Below are positions 35,064-42,960 of a DNA stretch of 56,279 nucleotides, in pieces (the stretch's first letter is position 1; each line of letters begins with the position of its first letter). The DNA is taken from assembly GCF_010548145.1 (NCBI RefSeq), contig NZ_JAAGLN010000014.1:1-56279 (forward strand), in the 5' to 3' direction. The DNA comes from Streptomyces sp. SID10853 (GTDB lineage Bacteria; Actinomycetota; Actinomycetes; Streptomycetales; Streptomycetaceae). The notes under the pieces are model-generated. The model did not search any database and was not told the DNA's origin. It saw only the letters and a list, made by a program, of their open reading frames with translations. Position numbers and translations under genes: made by a program.

Positions 35064-36728
35064 TCACAGGAAGTACAGGCGGTTGAGCGAGACGGATTCG
35101 GCGGGCCGCGACTCCAGCGGGTCGCCGTCGAGCGTGACCAGACCCGTCCGCTGGTTCACGTCGACCTGCCCCGTACGGGAGTTGAGCCGCAGATCGGCGG
35201 GGCCGATACCCCGGGTGCCGCGCACGGCGACGCGCCTGCGGCGGGTCGGCATGTGATCGCTGCCCAGGTCGATGGCGGCCTGCGCCACGAAGGCGACACC
35301 GAGGTCCGCCGCCGTCGCCCCGTAGGAGCCGAACTGCGGTCCCAGGATGAGCGGCTGGCAGGTGTCGGTGGCGGCGTTCGGGTCGCCGGTCACTCCGTAC
35401 GCCGGGAAGCCCGACTTGAGGACGAGCTGCGGCTTCGCGCCGAAGGAGTCGGGCCGCCACAGCACGATGTCGGCGAGCTTGCCGGTCTCGATGGAGCCGA
35501 TCTCATGGGCGAGGCCGTGCGCGATGGCCGGGTTGATGGTCAGCTTCGCCATGTAGCGCAGGACCCGGGCGTTGTCGTCGTCGCCCTCCGCGCCGCGCTC
35601 GGCCTTCATCTTCCCGGCCATCGCGAAGGTACGGCGCACGGTCTCGCCCGCGCGGCCCATCCCCTGGGCGTCCGACGAGGTGATCCCGATGGCGCCCAGG
35701 TCGTGCAGCACGTCCTCGGCGCCCATCGTCCCGGCGCGGATCCGGTCACGGGCCATGGCCGCGTCGCCGGGCAGGTCGGTCTTGAGGTCGTGTACGGAGA
35801 CGATCATCCCGTAGTGCTCGGCGACCGCGTCCCGGCCGAACGGCAGCGTCGGGTTGGTGGACGAGCCGATGACGTTGGGGACGCCTGCCATCTTCAGCAC
35901 GTTCGGCACATGGCCGCCGCCGCACCCCTCGATGTGGAAGGCGTGGATCGTGCGGCCCTCCAGGACGCTCAGGGTGTCCTCGACCGACAGGCACTCGTTC
36001 AGGCCGTCGCTGTGCAGGGCGACCTGGACGTCGTACTCCTCGGCGACGCGCAGCGCGGTGTCCAGGGCGCGGGTGTGCGCGCCCATGTCCTCGTGCACCT
36101 TGAAGCCGGACGCACCGCCCTCGGCGAGCGCTTCGACCAGTGGGGCCGGGTCGGACGACGAACCGCGGGCCAGGAAGCCGATGTTGACCGGCCAGGCGTC
36201 GAAGGCGTTGAAGGCGTGGCGCAGCGCCCAGGGCGAGTTGACGCCGACGCCCCAGACCGGGCCGAACTCCTGCCCGATGATCGTCGTCACCCCGGAGGCG
36301 AGCGAGGCTTCCATGATGCGCGGCGAGAGCAGATGGACATGCGCGTCGACGGCTCCGGCGGTGGCGATCAGCCCCTCGCCCGAGACGATCGACGTGCCGG
36401 TGCCGACCACGACGTCGACGCCGTCCAGGGTGTCGGGGTTGCCGGCCCGGCCGATCGCCGCGATCCGGCCCTCCCGGATGCCGATGGAGACCTTGCGGAT
36501 GCCCTGCACCGCATCGATGACCAGCACGTTGCTGATCACGACGTCGCAGGTCTCGCGTACGGCGGCCGCCTTGAGGTGCAGCCCGTCGCGGGCGGTCTTG
36601 CCGAATCCGGCCAGGAACTCGTCGCCGGGGCGCTGCGCGTCGGACTCGACGCGGACGGTCAGCCCGGAGTCACCGAGGCGGACCAGGTCACCGGCCCTGG
36701 GGCCGTGCACGGCTGCGTACTCACTCAT
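35064..36728 (-). CDS. ureC: urease alpha subunit-like protein lacking the flap Cys-His
   Basis: 554-aa UreC-type amidohydrolase. The nickel site is intact: VDAHVH, SGFKVHED (carbamylated Lys and His), ALHSDGLNE, HAFHIEGCGGGH and SSDAQGMGR (Asp). The mobile flap, however, reads SVHDLKTD (35788-35799 and onward) where canonical ureases have CHHLDP, so the flap Cys is Ser and the catalytic His is Val. ATG 36728 overlaps the stop of the upstream gamma-beta fusion (ATGA). No ureD/E/F/G accessory genes are in the window. It may be a poor urease or may act on another amide or ureido substrate. From memory S. coelicolor has such a second set beside a canonical one. Confidence 0.88.
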   Translation of the reverse strand: MSEYAAVHGPRAGDLVRLGDSGLTVRVESDAQRPGDEFLAGFGKTARDGLHLKAAAVRETCDVVISNVLVIDAVQGIRKVSIGIREGRIAAIGRAGNPDTLDGVDVVVGTGTSIVSGEGLIATAGAVDAHVHLLSPRIMEASLASGVTTIIGQEFGPVWGVGVNSPWALRHAFNAFDAWPVNIGFLARGSSSDPAPLVEALAEGGASGFKVHEDMGAHTRALDTALRVAEEYDVQVALHSDGLNECLSVEDTLSVLEGRTIHAFHIEGCGGGHVPNVLKMAGVPNVIGSSTNPTLPFGRDAVAEHYGMIVSVHDLKTDLPGDAAMARDRIRAGTMGAEDVLHDLGAIGITSSDAQGMGRAGETVRRTFAMAGKMKAERGAEGDDDNARVLRYMAKLTINPAIAHGLAHEIGSIETGKLADIVLWRPDSFGAKPQLVLKSGFPAYGVTGDPNAATDTCQPLILGPQFGSYGATAADLGVAFVAQAAIDLGSDHMPTRRRRVAVRGTRGIGPADLRLNSRTGQVDVNQRTGLVTLDGDPLESRPAESVSLNRLYFL

Positions 36729-37426
36729 CGTCCGGCTCCCGGTTCGGCTCCCAGATATCCGCAGGCCGCCGCGCGCCGCAGGGCCTCTTCCTTCGCGCCC
36801 GGCGCGTCCAGCGCCCCGTCGACAAGACCCGCGAACCCGATCGCGATCCGGTCTCCGCCGATGGGGACCAGCTCCACATCGGCGCTCTCGCCGGGCCCGA
36901 ACCGTACGGATGAGCCGGCGGGCACGCACAGCCGCATGCCGTAACCGGCGGCGCGGTCGAAGTCCAGCCGCGGGTTGACCTCGAAGAAGTGGAAGTGGGA
37001 GGTGACGCTGACCGGCACCGACGCGGTGTTGCGCACGGTCAGCGTCACCTCGGGGACGGGGTCGGGGTAGCCGGGCCCGGACACCACGGCGCCGGGTGCC
37101 TCATCGCCCAGGGAGCCGCCGCCGATGGGGTCGCTGACCACGGCCAGCCGCGAACCGTCGTCGAAGACGGCCTCGACATGCACCTCGGTGACGACATCGG
37201 CGACACCGGGCAGCACGTCATCGGTGCCGAGCACCGCGCGCGCCGCCTCGATCGCCTCGGCCAGGCGGCGCCCGTCGCGGGCCGCCTCACAGACCGTGTC
37301 GGCGATCAGCGCGGTCGCCTCCGGAACATTGAGCAGCAGCCCGCGCGCCCGGCGCGCCCGCGCCAGCTCAGCGGCGCCGAACAGCAGCAGCCGGTCGCGC
37401 TCCGTCGAGGTCAGTCTCACGCCCAC
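36725..37426 (-). CDS. urease gamma-beta fusion subunit
   Basis: 233-aa fusion. Residues 1 to about 100 are UreA-like (MGVRLTSTERDRLLLFGAAELARARRARGLLLN, PEATALIADTVCEAARDG). From about 120 the UreB-like part follows (GPGYPDPVPEVTLTVRNTASVPVSVTSHFHFFEVNP, GYGMRLCVPAGSSVRFGPGE). GTG 37426 start. The stop overlaps ureC by 4 bases, so the two are coupled and presumably assemble. It is divergent from the NCS1 permease with an AT-rich 137-base gap holding the promoters (to GTG 37564). Confidence 0.9.
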   Translation of the reverse strand: MGVRLTSTERDRLLLFGAAELARARRARGLLLNVPEATALIADTVCEAARDGRRLAEAIEAARAVLGTDDVLPGVADVVTEVHVEAVFDDGSRLAVVSDPIGGGSLGDEAPGAVVSGPGYPDPVPEVTLTVRNTASVPVSVTSHFHFFEVNPRLDFDRAAGYGMRLCVPAGSSVRFGPGESADVELVPIGGDRIAIGFAGLVDGALDAPGAKEEALRRAAACGYLGAEPGAGR

Positions 37427-37563
37427 TCGCTTCCATTGATCATCGATTAGAACGCCACTCTAACTTTAAACATCGGCTATAGAAAGACCAGAAACCATTG
37501 ACACGCCAAACCGGAGGACATCAGATTGAGCGGCACTCAAACAGACGAGCGGAGAGGTACCTC

Positions 37564-39012
37564 GTGCCGATCGAACAGCGCGGAGTCGACACCATCCCGG
37601 ACGCGGAGCGCACCAGCGGTCCGCGCGATCTCATCAGCATCCTGCTGGGGTCCAACCTCTGCCTGGGAGTGATCATCTTCGGCTGGCTGCCGGTCTCCTT
37701 CGGCCTCGGACTGTGGCCGGCGGTCACCTCCGTAGTCTCCGGCACGGTCGTCGGCACGCTGCTCACCGCGCCGCTCGCCCTGGTGTCGCTGCGGACCGGC
37801 ACCAATCTCTCCACATCCAGCGGCGCGCAGTTCGGCGTACGCGGCCGGCTCATCGGCTCGATCGTCGGACTGCTGCTCTCGCTCGGTTACACGGCGCTGA
37901 CCCTGTGGACCGGCGGCGACGTGATGATCGGGACGCTGTCCCGGCTCACCGGGCTGCCGGACAACGGTCTGATGCACGCCGTGGTCTACGCGCTGCTCGC
38001 CGCCCTGACCGTCACCGGCGCGGTGTACGGGTACCGGATCCTGCTGCGCCTCAGCAAGGCGCTCGCGATCGGGATGACGGTCCTGCTGGTGCTCGGACTC
38101 TTCGCGTACGCCCCGGACTTCACCACGGCCGCCGCCCCGCACACCGGGTATCTGCTCGGCTCCTTCTGGCCCACCTGGTTCCTCTCCACCGTCGCCGCCG
38201 GGCTCAGCGGCCCCATCGCCTTCATCACCCTGCTCGGCGACTACACCCGCTATGTCTCACCGCGCCGCCACACCTCCCGCGCCGTCCTGACCGCCACCTG
38301 TTGCGGCCTGGTACTCGGGCTGCTGGTCCCGCAGCTCTTCGGCACGTACACCGCGCTCGCCGCCCGCTCGGCCGTCGACTTCGCGGGGCCGCTGGTCAGC
38401 GCATCGCCCTTCTGGTATCTGATCCCGCTGCTGCTCGCCGCTTCGGCCGGCTCGGTCGGCAACGCCGGGCTGATGCTCTACTCGATGGGCCTCGACCTGG
38501 ACGCGATCCTGCCCCGCGCCACCCGGGCGCGGGCGACCCTGGTGGTGGCCGCCGTGGCCACCTTCTTCGTCTTCGTCGGCCACTTCGCCTGGGACGCGCA
38601 GTCGGCGATGACCTCGTTCGTCCTGCTGCTCACCGCCATCGGCACGCCCTGGGCCGTGATCACCGTCATCGGGTACGTGCGGTGCGGCGGCCAGTACGAC
38701 TCCGAGGCCCTCCAGGTCTTCAACCGCCGGTCCGTGGGCGGGATCTACTGGTACCGCTCGGGCTGGAACGTCCGGGCGTCCGTGGCGTGGGCGACCGGCG
38801 CCGCCGTCGGACTGTGCGCGGTCTCCACCCCCTTCTACGAAGGCCCCCTGCTGCATCTCACCGGCGGGGTGGACTGCAGCTTCCTCTTCTCCGGCGCGGT
38901 CGGCGGGCTGGTCCACGCGGCCCTGACCGCCCGCACAGCCCCGGCCGGCAGCCGCACGGCGGACCCTTCCGACCCTTCCGAGACCCCTGCCGGAGCGCTC
39001 GCGGAGTTGTAG
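37564..39012 (+). CDS. NCS1-family purine/cytosine/hydantoin-type permease
   Basis: 482-aa permease with about 12 helices. The opening GVDTIPDAERTSGPRDLISILLGSNL is the standard NCS1 N terminus, and TLLGDYTRYVSP and the GSVGNAGLMLYSMGLDL region are also typical. GTG 37564 is chosen because GGAGAGG lies 6 bases upstream; TTG 37498 adds 22 residues with no family match. NCS1 carriers import nucleobases, allantoin, hydantoins or related compounds. It is followed 11 bases later by an amidase, which suggests import and hydrolysis of an amide or ureide. Confidence 0.88.
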   Translation: MPIEQRGVDTIPDAERTSGPRDLISILLGSNLCLGVIIFGWLPVSFGLGLWPAVTSVVSGTVVGTLLTAPLALVSLRTGTNLSTSSGAQFGVRGRLIGSIVGLLLSLGYTALTLWTGGDVMIGTLSRLTGLPDNGLMHAVVYALLAALTVTGAVYGYRILLRLSKALAIGMTVLLVLGLFAYAPDFTTAAAPHTGYLLGSFWPTWFLSTVAAGLSGPIAFITLLGDYTRYVSPRRHTSRAVLTATCCGLVLGLLVPQLFGTYTALAARSAVDFAGPLVSASPFWYLIPLLLAASAGSVGNAGLMLYSMGLDLDAILPRATRARATLVVAAVATFFVFVGHFAWDAQSAMTSFVLLLTAIGTPWAVITVIGYVRCGGQYDSEALQVFNRRSVGGIYWYRSGWNVRASVAWATGAAVGLCAVSTPFYEGPLLHLTGGVDCSFLFSGAVGGLVHAALTARTAPAGSRTADPSDPSETPAGALAEL

Positions 39013-39023
39013 CGTCGTGGCCC

Positions 39024-40235
39024 ATGGAGCGTGAGATACAGGCTTTCGTCCCCGAACCGGGCCGCACCGAACGGATCGCGGCCGAGACGGCGGCAGTCAC
39101 AGCCCGCTGGCCCGACCCCACGGACCGGCCGCCGCTCTTCGGCGTCCCGGTCGGCATCAAGGACATCATCCATGTCGACGCCCTGCCCACCAGGGCGGGT
39201 TCGGCCCTCCCGCCCGAGGCCCTCGCCGGACGGCAGGCCACCGTCGTCGACCGGCTGCGCGCGGCGGGGGCGGTGATCGCGGGCAAGACGGTGACGGCCG
39301 AGTTCGCGGTACTGGCCCCCGGTCCGACGCGTAACCCGCGCAACCTCGCCCACACGCCCGGCGGTTCGAGCAGCGGCTCGGCGGCGGCGGTCGCGGCCGG
39401 GATGGTGCCGCTGGCCGTGGGGACCCAGACCGTCGGCTCGATGATCCGCCCCGCGGCGTACTGCGGGGTGACCGCCTTCAAACCGACGTACGGGCGCATC
39501 CCGGTGGACGGCGTCATCGCGAACGCCCCGAGCTTCGACACCCTCGGCCTCTTCGCCGCGGACGTGGCGGGCCTGCTGCCCGCGCTGGCGGTGGTCTGCG
39601 ACAACTGGCACCCGCGCGAGCCGCCCGCGCACCCGGCCCACGGCTCACCGGACCTGCCGGTGCTCGCGGTCCCCGAAGGCCCGTATCTGCAACGCGCCGA
39701 ACCGGAGGCGCTCGATGTCTTCGCGACCCGGGTTGAGCGGCTGCGCGCGGCCGGGTTCACGGTGCGGCGGATCCCCGTGATGGCCGACTTCGAGCAGGTC
39801 AGGGCCCAGCTCTTCACGATGAACCGCTACGAGGTGGCCCGTACGCACGCGGAGTGGTTCGCCGAGTACGGGGAGCGCTACCGGCCGGAGACGGTACGGG
39901 CGATCCGGGAGGGCCGGCTGATCACAGAGGTGGAGTACGTGAGGGCGCAGCGGGAGCGGGTGGTGTTCCGGGACCGGATGGCGGCGGCGATGGCCGGCGC
40001 CGACCTGTGGATCACCCCGTCGGCGACGGGCCCGGCCCCGCTGGGACTGACGACGACGGGCAGCTCCGTCATGTGCCTGCCCTGGAGCAACGCAGGCCTG
40101 CCGTCCCTGACCCTCCCCGCGGGCCACGCGGGCAACGGACTGCCGCTGGGGCTCCAGTGCGTGGGCGCGGCGGGGGACGACGAGCGGGTACTGGCCTGGG
40201 GCGCGGCCATCGAGACGGCGCTCGGGGAGGAATGA
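39024..40235 (+). CDS. amidase-signature-family hydrolase
   Basis: 403-aa amidase-signature enzyme. The catalytic Lys lies in GVPVGIKDIIHVDALPT, the Gly/Ser stretch is HTPGGSSSGSAAAVAAGM, and the nucleophile region reads GTQTVGSMIRPAAYCGVTAFKPTYG (usual consensus GTDTGGSIRxPA). The C-terminal half has WITPSATGPAP. ATG 39024, 11 bases after the permease stop: one operon. The likely job is releasing ammonia from an imported amide, feeding nitrogen metabolism beside the urease-like genes. The substrate is unknown; allophanate or ureide amides are possibilities. Confidence 0.88.
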   Translation: MEREIQAFVPEPGRTERIAAETAAVTARWPDPTDRPPLFGVPVGIKDIIHVDALPTRAGSALPPEALAGRQATVVDRLRAAGAVIAGKTVTAEFAVLAPGPTRNPRNLAHTPGGSSSGSAAAVAAGMVPLAVGTQTVGSMIRPAAYCGVTAFKPTYGRIPVDGVIANAPSFDTLGLFAADVAGLLPALAVVCDNWHPREPPAHPAHGSPDLPVLAVPEGPYLQRAEPEALDVFATRVERLRAAGFTVRRIPVMADFEQVRAQLFTMNRYEVARTHAEWFAEYGERYRPETVRAIREGRLITEVEYVRAQRERVVFRDRMAAAMAGADLWITPSATGPAPLGLTTTGSSVMCLPWSNAGLPSLTLPAGHAGNGLPLGLQCVGAAGDDERVLAWGAAIETALGEE

Positions 40236-40240
40236 CCCAA

Positions 40241-40270
40241 GCCGGAGGGGCACAACCAAGCCCCTCCGGC
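40241..40270 (+). terminator. hairpin after the amidase gene
   Basis: GCCGGAGGGGC (40241-40251) and GCCCCTCCGGC (40260-40270) form a perfect 11-bp stem with an 8-base loop, 5 bases after the amidase stop. The right arm is also the beginning of the 63-bp repeat that follows. Confidence 0.75.
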
Positions 40271-40439
40271 AATCGGGCAGCGGAGCGCGGGGAGCGGGGT
40301 CCGGAGTGCGCCGCACAACCAAGCCCCTCCGGCAATCGGGCAGCGGAGCGCGGGAAGCGGGGTCCGGAGTGCGCCGCACAACCAAGCCCCTCCGGCAATC
40401 GGGCAGCGGAGCGCGGGGAGCGGGGTCCGGGGCAGCGCC
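40251..40439. repeat. three tandem copies of a 63-bp unit
   Basis: The unit begins CACAACCAAGCCCCTCCGGC and starts at 40251, 40314 and 40377, a period of exactly 63. Copies 1 and 2 differ at about one base; copy 3 diverges at its end into CCGGGGCAGCGCCCCGG, a small hairpin. The array lies between the convergent amidase and ilvE genes. The ORF readings across it are repeats of the same peptide and not genes. Confidence 0.9.
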
Positions 40440-40455
40440 CCGGAAACAAGAGCGC

Positions 40456-41562
40456 TCAGCCCAGCGGATGCATCCACCCGTGCTTGTCCTCGCCGATCCC
40501 CCGCTGAACGTCGAGCAGCGCGGCCCGCAGAGCCAGCGTGACCTCACCGGGCGTACCGTCGCCCTGCGTCCACTCCCCACTGGCCGACTTCACCGTGCCG
40601 ACGGGCGTGATGACCGCGGCCGTACCGCAGGCGAAGACCTCGGTCAGCGAGCCGTTCTCCGTGTCACGGCGCCACTGGTCGATGGAGACCCGGCCCTCCT
40701 CGGCCTCGTAGCCGAGGTCACGGGCGACGGAGAGCAGCGAGTCACGGGTGACACCCGCCAGCAGCGAGCCGGTGAGCCGCGGCGTGACGATCTTCGGCTT
40801 GCGGCCTTCGCCGCCCCCGTACACGAAGCACAGGTTCATGCCGCCCAGCTCCTCGACCCACTTGTGCTCGACGGCGTCGAGGTAGGCGACCTGGTCGCAG
40901 CCCTGCCGGGCGGCCTCGGCCTGGGCCAGCAGGGACGCGGCGTAGTTCCCGCCGGTCTTGGCCTCGCCCATGCCGCCGGGCACGGCACGCACCCGGTCCT
41001 CGGAGAGCCAGATCGAGACCGGCTTGACGCCGCCCTCGAAGTAGGCGCCGGCCGGCGAGGCGATCACGATGAAGAGGTACTCGTTGGCGGGCTTCACCCC
41101 GAGACCGACCTCGGTGGCGATCATGAACGGACGCAGGTAGAGGGACTCCTCGCCACCGTGCGGCGGGACCCATGCCTTGTCCTGCTGGACCAGCGCGTCG
41201 CACGCGTCGAGGAAGATCTCGACCGGCAGCTCGGCCATGGCGAGACGGCGCGCGGAGAGCTGGAAGCGCTTCGCATTGGCCTCGGGGCGGAAGGTCGCCA
41301 CCGATCCGTCGGGCTGGCGGTATGCCTTGAGGCCCTCGAAGATCTCCTGCCCGTAGTGCAGGGTCATGTTCGCCGGGTCCAGGGAGAGCGGCGCGTAGGG
41401 AACGAGCTGGGCGTCGTGCCAGCCGCGTCCCTCGGTCCACTTGATGGTGACCATGTGGTCGGTGAAATGGCGGCCGAATCCGGGATGGGCCAGCAGCGCC
41501 TCCCGCTCCGCGTCGGACAACGGGTTGGAAGAGGGCTTGAGCTCGATCGGGAGCGTCGTCAT
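40456..41562 (-). CDS. ilvE: branched-chain amino acid aminotransferase IlvE
   Basis: 368-aa class IV PLP aminotransferase, last step of Leu, Ile and Val synthesis. MTLHYGQEIFEGLKAYR, RFQLSARRLAMAELP, SLYLRPFMIATE and AKTGGNYAASLLAQ (PLP Lys) are typical, as is the C-terminal TEVFACGTAAVITPVG. ATG 41562, with AAGGA 10 bases upstream; the upstream in-frame extension to 41652 overlaps the leader. It lies 228 bases downstream of leuB on the same strand, separated by a terminator, so it has its own promoter and a possible leader peptide. Confidence 0.95.
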   Translation of the reverse strand: MTTLPIELKPSSNPLSDAEREALLAHPGFGRHFTDHMVTIKWTEGRGWHDAQLVPYAPLSLDPANMTLHYGQEIFEGLKAYRQPDGSVATFRPEANAKRFQLSARRLAMAELPVEIFLDACDALVQQDKAWVPPHGGEESLYLRPFMIATEVGLGVKPANEYLFIVIASPAGAYFEGGVKPVSIWLSEDRVRAVPGGMGEAKTGGNYAASLLAQAEAARQGCDQVAYLDAVEHKWVEELGGMNLCFVYGGGEGRKPKIVTPRLTGSLLAGVTRDSLLSVARDLGYEAEEGRVSIDQWRRDTENGSLTEVFACGTAAVITPVGTVKSASGEWTQGDGTPGEVTLALRAALLDVQRGIGEDKHGWMHPLG

Positions 41563-41571
41563 GAGTGGTAT

Positions 41572-41598
41572 GTCCTTCACCGGTTGTTTGTGACGGAC
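41572..41598 (-). promoter_or_regulatory. stem that can hide the ilvE ribosome site
   Basis: On the reverse strand GTCCGTCAC (41590-41598) and GTGAAGGAC (41572-41580), which contains the AAGGA ribosome site, pair over 8 of 9 bases with a 9-base loop. A CGGAC in the leader coding sequence could compete for GTCCG in the 5' arm (5 bases only). Confidence 0.35.
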
Positions 41599-41603
41599 CG
41601 CGC

Positions 41604-41639
41604 TCACGCCACTACTAGGACGTCCGAGCTTCCCCACAT
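41604..41639 (-). CDS. candidate ilvE leader peptide rich in Val/Leu codons
   Basis: An 11-codon frame, ATG TGG GGA AGC TCG GAC GTC CTA and on, encodes MWGSSDVLVVA and ends 41 bases before the ilvE start. The run Val-Leu-Val-Val includes CTA and GTA, both rare in this genome, as expected for a leader that senses branched-chain aminoacyl-tRNAs. No strong ribosome site is seen upstream, so this remains a hypothesis. Confidence 0.45.
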   Translation of the reverse strand: MWGSSDVLVVA

Positions 41640-41735
41640 ACCGCGGCCCCACGTCCGATTATCGCTCGTGGATGGCCGCGGATGAAAGGCGTGAATGCGG
41701 TCCAGGCTTCGATGGTCGCACCCGGGACCGCAAAA

Positions 41736-41773
41736 CACAGCCGCCGGGTGTCTTGGGAGACCCGGCGGCTGTG
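41736..41773 (-). terminator. leuB terminator
   Basis: CACAGCCGCCGGGT (41736-41749) and ACCCGGCGGCTGTG (41760-41773) form a perfect 14-bp stem with a 10-base loop, 17 bases beyond the leuB stop on the reverse strand. AAAAC on the forward strand follows the stem, giving a short GTTTT on the transcript. Confidence 0.85.
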
Positions 41774-41790
41774 GTGTATCAGTCGACGGG

Positions 41791-42831
41791 TCAGCCCGCT
41801 ACTCGTACCGCGAGCGCGTCGCCGATCTCGTCGGTCGTACGCGGCTCGGTACCGCGCTCCGCCAGGTCGGCGGAGACCGCTTCCTCGATGCGGGCGGCCT
41901 CGGACTCGTGGCCGAGGTGGCGCAGCAGCAGGGCGACGGAGAGGATCGTGGCCGTCGGGTCGGCCTTGCCGGTGCCCGCGATGTCGGGCGCCGAACCGTG
42001 CACCGGCTCGAACATCGACGGGAAGGCACCCGTCGGGTTGATGTTGCCGGATGCCGCCAGGCCGATGCCGCCGGTCACGGCAGCGGCAAGGTCGGTCAGG
42101 ATGTCACCGAAGAGGTTGTCGGTGACGATGACGTCGAAGCGCTCGGGCTGGGTGACGAAGAAGATCGTCGCGGCGTCGACGTGCAGATAGTCGGTGGTGA
42201 CGTCCGGGAACTCCTGGCTCACCTTGTCGAAGATGTTCTTCCACATGTGGCCGGCGTAGACGAGGACGTTGTTCTTGTGCACCAGCGTCAGCTTCTTGCG
42301 CGGACGTGCCTGGGCGCGGGCGAACGCGTCGCGGACGACGCGCTCGACGCCGTACGCCGTGTTCACGCTGACCTCGGTCGCGATCTCGGCGGGCGTGCCG
42401 GTACGGAGGCTGCCGCCGTTGCCGGTGTACGGACCCTCGGTGCCCTCACGGACCACGATGAAGTCGATGTCCGGGCGGCCGGCGAGCGGGGTCGCGGTGT
42501 TCGGGAACAGCTTCGAGGGGCGGAGGTTGACGAAGTGGTCGAAGGCGAAGCGGAGCTTGAGCAGCAGACCGCGCTCCAGGACGCCCGACGGGACCGACGG
42601 GTCACCGATCGCGCCGAGCAGGATCGCGTCGTGCCGCTTCAGCGACTCCAGTTCGGCGTCCGGGAGGGTCTCACCGGTGCGGTGCCAGCGCTGGGCGCCG
42701 AGGTCGTACTCCTCGGTCTCCAGCTTCACATCCTGAGGAAGGACCGCGTTCAGGACCTTGAGGCCCTGGGCCACGACTTCCTGGCCGATGCCGTCACCGG
42801 GGATCACTGCGAGATTGAGGCTGCGAGACAT
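41791..42831 (-). CDS. leuB: 3-isopropylmalate dehydrogenase LeuB
   Basis: 346-aa NAD-dependent beta-decarboxylating dehydrogenase of leucine synthesis, actinobacterial type. [19 protein letters not shown] opens the protein; [30 protein letters not shown] (catalytic Lys), DAATIFFV and [30 protein letters not shown] (metal Asp residues) follow. ATG 42831. An 11-bp inverted repeat lies 34 bases upstream, in the gap shared with the divergent phosphatase gene. Confidence 0.96.
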   Translation of the reverse strand: MSRSLNLAVIPGDGIGQEVVAQGLKVLNAVLPQDVKLETEEYDLGAQRWHRTGETLPDAELESLKRHDAILLGAIGDPSVPSGVLERGLLLKLRFAFDHFVNLRPSKLFPNTATPLAGRPDIDFIVVREGTEGPYTGNGGSLRTGTPAEIATEVSVNTAYGVERVVRDAFARAQARPRKKLTLVHKNNVLVYAGHMWKNIFDKVSQEFPDVTTDYLHVDAATIFFVTQPERFDVIVTDNLFGDILTDLAAAVTGGIGLAASGNINPTGAFPSMFEPVHGSAPDIAGTGKADPTATILSVALLLRHLGHESEAARIEEAVSADLAERGTEPRTTDEIGDALAVRVAG

Positions 42832-42864
42832 GACGGCACCCTACTGCGCGTCCCAGGGGATGAC

Positions 42865-42893
42865 ATCACATGTCCAGTATCCGGACATGTGAT
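42865..42893. promoter_or_regulatory. inverted repeat in the leuB/phosphatase divergent region
   Basis: ATCACATGTCC (42865-42875) and GGACATGTGAT (42883-42893) are a perfect 11-bp inverted repeat with spacer AGTATCC. It lies 34 bases before leuB and 68 bases before the phosphatase start, so it is a good candidate for a repressor or activator site or a leader hairpin. Confidence 0.6.
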
Positions 42894-42960
42894 CTGCTGT
42901 ACGGGCGCCGTTCACCCGTGCGGCAGGAGCCCGACAGCCGGACCGGGCACCTTGGCGGCC

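Noticed and set aside
34931..40439. Repeat arrays at 34931-34972 and 40251-40439 considered as CRISPR
   Set aside because: Units are head-to-tail with no spacers and no cas genes lie nearby.
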